Of a DNA stretch of 37,144 bases, positions 33,926 to 37,144 are shown piece after piece. Origin of the DNA: Bacteroidales bacterium (GTDB lineage: Bacteria; Bacteroidota; Bacteroidia; Bacteroidales; JAFGXI01); contig JAFGXI010000040.1 of the NCBI GenBank assembly GCA_016936665.1, forward strand, positions 1-37,144, written 5' to 3'. The notes under the pieces are model-generated. The model was not told where the DNA came from. It was given only the letters and a program-made list of their open reading frames with translations, and searched no databases. Both the position numbers and the translations under genes were made by a program. The stretch's first letter is position 1, and every line of letters starts with the position of its first letter.

Positions 33926-35479
33926 ATGAGAAAAAGCAGAGAAGAAAAAGCCACTATCCTTCAACAAAAAATTGATGAAGCCCAGCTTGGAGGAGGAGCC
34001 GATAGAATAGCATCGCAACATAAAAAAGGCAAATTAACAGCGAGAGAAAGAGTACAGTTATTGTTAGACGAAGGTTCTTTTCAAGAATTGGGTATGCTTG
34101 TTACTCACCGATCCACTCAATTTGGATTAGACAAACAACGTTTCTTAGGCGATGGCGTTATTACAGGCTATGGAACTATTGAAGGACGTTTAGTTTATGT
34201 TTTTTCTCAAGATTTTACTGTCTTTGGAGGATCGCTAGCTGAGGCGCATGCCCAAAAGATTGTAAAAATTATGGATCTAGCTATGAAAAACGGAGCTCCT
34301 GTAATTGGCTTAAACGATAGTGGCGGTGCGCGTATTCAAGAAGGTGTAGTTTCGTTAGGTGGATATGCTGATATTTTTTATCGAAATACTTTAGCTTCTG
34401 GAGTTATTCCTCAAATTTCCGCAATTATGGGACCTTGCGCCGGTGGAGCGGTTTATTCACCCGCTATTACCGACTTTAACATTATGGTAGAGCACAGTAG
34501 CTATATGTTTGTTACTGGGCCAAACGTTGTGAAAACTGTAACTCATGAAGAAGTAAGCAGCGAGGAGCTTGGTGGCGCATCGACTCATTCTAGTAAATCT
34601 GGTGTTGCTCATTTTTCTACAGCCAATGAACTAGAAGCCATTCAATACATTAAAAAATTAATGAGCTATGTTCCTCAAAATTGTGAGGAATGGCCGGCCC
34701 ATCTACCATATGAAGCTAAAAACGAAATCGTTCCTGCATTAAATGAAATTGTACCGGACAATGCTAATCAGCCCTACGATATAAAAGAGGTGATCGAAAA
34801 TACAATAGATACCGGCTCTTTCTTCGAAGTTCATAAGAATTTTGCCGAGAATATAGTGGTTGGCTTTGCTCGTTTAGCAGGTAGAAGTATAGGAATTATT
34901 GCTAATCAGCCAGCCTTTTTAGCCGGTGTTTTAGATATTCACAGTTCTGTTAAAGCAGCTCGTTTTGTTCGCTTCTGCGACGCATTTAATATTCCTTTAT
35001 TGGTATTCGAAGATGTCCCTGGATTCTTACCGGGAACCGATCAAGAATGGAATGCCATTATTACCAATGGTGCTAAATTATTGTATGCTTTTTCCGAAGC
35101 TACTGTTCCTAGAATTACTGTAATTACACGAAAAGCTTATGGTGGAGCATACGATGTAATGAACTCTAAACACATTGGCGCCGATTTGAATTTCGCTTGG
35201 CCATCGGCCGAAATTGCAGTTATGGGTGCTAAAGGTGCTGCCGAAATTATATTTAGAAAAGAGATTACAGAAGCAAAAGATCCTGCTCAAAAATGGTTAG
35301 AAAAAGAGGAAGAATATAACGATTTGTTTGCCAACCCATACAATGCCGCCGGCAGAGGCTATATCGACGAAGTTATTCTACCCGAACAAACCAGAGAACG
35401 GTTGATTCGTGGATTTAAAATGCTCGAAAACAAAGCGGATAAACTTCCCAAAAAGAAACACGGAAATATTCCTTTATAG
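33926..35479 (+). CDS. Acyl-CoA carboxylase carboxyltransferase subunit (propionyl/methylmalonyl-CoA type)
   Basis: 517 residues with two crotonase-fold halves. N-terminal half: [18 protein letters not shown] (about 36-53), [15 protein letters not shown] (about 97-111), [11 protein letters not shown] (around 131-141) and the oxyanion [12 protein letters not shown] (about 171-182). C-terminal half: [12 protein letters not shown] (around 364-375) and [21 protein letters not shown] (split as [11 protein letters not shown] then [10 protein letters not shown]). It transfers CO2 between biotin and an acyl-CoA, as PccB in propionyl-CoA carboxylase or MmdA in sodium-pumping methylmalonyl-CoA decarboxylase; sequence alone does not tell these apart. 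The usual partners (biotin carrier, OadG/OadB or PccA) are not next to it: the gene behind it is on the other strand. No clear promoter is seen. Confidence 0.9.
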   Translation: MRKSREEKATILQQKIDEAQLGGGADRIASQHKKGKLTARERVQLLLDEGSFQELGMLVTHRSTQFGLDKQRFLGDGVITGYGTIEGRLVYVFSQDFTVFGGSLAEAHAQKIVKIMDLAMKNGAPVIGLNDSGGARIQEGVVSLGGYADIFYRNTLASGVIPQISAIMGPCAGGAVYSPAITDFNIMVEHSSYMFVTGPNVVKTVTHEEVSSEELGGASTHSSKSGVAHFSTANELEAIQYIKKLMSYVPQNCEEWPAHLPYEAKNEIVPALNEIVPDNANQPYDIKEVIENTIDTGSFFEVHKNFAENIVVGFARLAGRSIGIIANQPAFLAGVLDIHSSVKAARFVRFCDAFNIPLLVFEDVPGFLPGTDQEWNAIITNGAKLLYAFSEATVPRITVITRKAYGGAYDVMNSKHIGADLNFAWPSAEIAVMGAKGAAEIIFRKEITEAKDPAQKWLEKEEEYNDLFANPYNAAGRGYIDEVILPEQTRERLIRGFKMLENKADKLPKKKHGNIPL

Positions 35480-35558
35480 GTAGGGTGTTTAAAACAAATA
35501 TTAAAACTGTTTAGAAAACGAAGAAATTATTTTCTTATAAGTTTTTTAAGCAGTTTTT

Positions 35559-37076
35559 TTAACGAATTACTGTAACTGTTCCAGTGTATTCGTGCTTAAT
35601 CCCCATGTTGTCCACTACATAAACCTGATAAACATAAAGCCCGTTTTGAACAAAATCACCTTTGTTTTCATAACGCCCATTCCATCCACTCCCAAATTGA
35701 TTTAAATCTGAAAAACCTGCTGGAAATTCTCCTGTTTTAAAGATAACTTCACCCCAACGATCGTAAATCATCATGCTGAAAAATCTGGTGTTAGCACCTA
35801 TGCCTTTTGGGTAAAAGAATCTGTTTTCAAGATTACTCGACTCTGGAGTGATAGCCGAAGGGAAATAAATACGAAAAGGTTCGACTATTTCTATTGGATG
35901 AATTGCAGAATCCACACAACCATGGTTCGATATCGCCATTAAGCTAACCCAATATTGGCCGGTTTGTGTATAGATATGCGAAGGGTTTTTATCGTTCGAA
36001 GAAACATCGTCGCCAAAATCCCAAAACCACATCAAAGCTTCGTCGGGTTCTATAGAACTGGTGTTAGTTAGTTGAACATTGGGCTCGAAATACGAATAAC
36101 TTGTCGATTGGCTGGTGAAGTCAGCAATAGGATTAGGAAAAACATGAAACGATAAACTGGTCTCGTTCGTACATTCCGTTGTGTTGGACACTTGAACATT
36201 AATCGAGTAATTTCCTGCTTGCTCAAAAATATATTTTAACTGAGACGTATTGTTAAATTGGTGTGAACCAATCTGCCATAAAACAGAGCATGTATCGCAA
36301 TCCGAAGAAAAGTCTAGATTTATTTCTAGTGGAGCACAACCTTGTAGATGATCAGCCAGCAAGTTAGCACTTGGTGTTGGTATAATATTGATATTTTTAC
36401 TGCTGGTATCAGAACAACCCATAACATCGAAAACTGTAACAAAATATCTTCCAGCTTGATTTACTTCTACGGATGAGCTAGTTTGTCCATTACTCCACTG
36501 ATAAGCGATTCCTCCACCAGCAGTCAATCTTGTTGAACTGTTTTCACAAAAATCAGTATCTCCAGTTATAATAGCTTGCGGATTGTCGTGTACAAAAACA
36601 GTTATATTATCTGCGCTGTAGCAAGCACCATCGGTCACTGTTAAACTGTATGTTGTGGTATTGGACGGCGTAACGGTTATTATTTGAAGATTCGATCCAT
36701 TATCCCATAAATAATTGATGGCGGGATCACTAGTTGTTGTTGTTAAATCGACAGACTCTCCTTTGCAAATATGGATATCATTTCCAAGACTAATTTCCGA
36801 TACAGAATTGATAAAAACTGTTATGGAACTCGATGTAGAACAACCGTTCGATGTAATTGTTACATTGTATTGCGTTGTTTGATAAGGAGATACATTGATG
36901 GAACTTCCCATTGCCCCATTACTCCAATGGTAAACAGCGTTTAGCGACGATGTGCCTGCTATTAAATTTACATTGCTTCCTTGACAGACATTGGTGTCAT
37001 TAGATAAAGTAATTGAAGGGTTTGAATTAACTGTAATGTTGATATTGTCGTTCGATACGGTACGGTATATAAACAT
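35559..37076 (-). CDS. T9SS type B sorted repeat protein, 5' end broken or missing
   Basis: 505 residues built of repeated Ig-like/PKD-like beta domains: about four units with the pattern CQGSNVNL / YHWSNGAMG, CKGESVDLT / YLWDNGS, CENSSTRLT / YQWSNGQT, then a PKD-like unit (WFWDFGDDVSS) and a gliding-motility C-terminal type B sorting domain (about 405-505; RIYFPSAITPES, MMIYDRWGEVIF, GLYVYQVYVVD, GTVTVIR). This domain sends the protein through type IX secretion. The frame opens in the middle of a repeat unit (SNDNINITVNSNP) and has no signal peptide, so the start at ATG 37076 is not natural. Upstream the same frame reads on as NLIFGSNCNLKSVNDVSITL before a TAA (37080-37082), which looks like more of the same kind of protein. 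Either an in-frame stop or indel has broken a longer gene that extends past the window, or this is the 3' part of a recombined gene. Confidence 0.75.
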   Translation of the reverse strand: MFIYRTVSNDNINITVNSNPSITLSNDTNVCQGSNVNLIAGTSSLNAVYHWSNGAMGSSINVSPYQTTQYNVTITSNGCSTSSSITVFINSVSEISLGNDIHICKGESVDLTTTTSDPAINYLWDNGSNLQIITVTPSNTTTYSLTVTDGACYSADNITVFVHDNPQAIITGDTDFCENSSTRLTAGGGIAYQWSNGQTSSSVEVNQAGRYFVTVFDVMGCSDTSSKNINIIPTPSANLLADHLQGCAPLEINLDFSSDCDTCSVLWQIGSHQFNNTSQLKYIFEQAGNYSINVQVSNTTECTNETSLSFHVFPNPIADFTSQSTSYSYFEPNVQLTNTSSIEPDEALMWFWDFGDDVSSNDKNPSHIYTQTGQYWVSLMAISNHGCVDSAIHPIEIVEPFRIYFPSAITPESSNLENRFFYPKGIGANTRFFSMMIYDRWGEVIFKTGEFPAGFSDLNQFGSGWNGRYENKGDFVQNGLYVYQVYVVDNMGIKHEYTGTVTVIR

Positions 37077-37144
37077 AGTTTACAAAGTTATAGATACATC
37101 GTTTACACTTTTTAAATTGCAATTTGAACCAAAAATCAGATTGC

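Noticed and set aside
35480..35558. Terminator between the carboxyltransferase and T9SS genes
   Set aside because: AAGAAA-TTAT-TTTCTT and distant AAAACTG/CAGTTTT can pair, but the stems are A/T-only or have a very long loop; not convincing.

Overview
The window is chromosomal DNA of a member of the Bacteroidota. The evidence is type IX secretion cargo with both type A and type B C-terminal sorting domains, the gliding/T9SS-associated ABC genes gldF and gldG, a Bacteroidota-type three-subunit succinate dehydrogenase (sdhCAB), A+T-rich DNA, weak Shine-Dalgarno signals, and promoters of the TTTG-N19-21-TAnnTTTG type. A best example of the promoter lies in front of the tRNA-Gln gene. The order or genus cannot be fixed from sequence reading alone.

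Left part (1-6442): a cut-off lipoprotein gene, a Ser/Thr kinase-like gene without the usual N-lobe ATP-binding residues, then a small mosaic island (about 1082-3102). The island holds three copies of a three-hairpin, REP-like repeat, the decapitated tail of an XRE-type regulator between two copies, and a headless RHS tip with an HExxH metallopeptidase-like end, overlapped by a small lipoprotein gene (candidate toxin and immunity pair). The island is followed by a large membrane sensor with a beta-propeller outside and a SpoIIE/PP2C phosphatase inside. This island is the most unusual part of the window.

Middle part (6497-22779): a UbiD-family decarboxylase with a TerB-like gene, a ferritin-like protein, a T9SS-exported subtilisin, a gamma-class carbonic anhydrase-like protein coupled to an unknown exported protein, a sodium:solute symporter, an orphan CheR methyltransferase with a 75-residue partner, tRNA-Gln(UUG), and a minus-strand run gldF-gldG-DUF4340-sigma54-type response regulator. 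The regulator lacks a DNA-binding domain and has GAFTSA in place of GAFTGA. An outer-membrane beta-barrel gene diverges from gldF.

Right part (22811-37144): a tight four-gene minus-strand run (double thioredoxin-fold protein, uracil-DNA glycosylase, GT2 glycosyltransferase, methyltransferase), an MFS transporter, a lipoprotein plus outer-membrane-like pair, the sdhCAB respiratory operon with a good promoter and terminator, an MBL-fold hydrolase, an acyl-CoA carboxylase carboxyltransferase subunit, and a T9SS type B protein whose reading frame begins inside a repeat domain without a signal peptide.

Most genes are core metabolism or envelope biology. UbiD (probably quinone-related) and SdhCAB both point to menaquinone-based respiration. 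GldF/GldG, the sorted protease and the type B protein all belong to the cell-surface export and gliding programme. No prophage, CRISPR array, integrase or intact transposase gene is visible.
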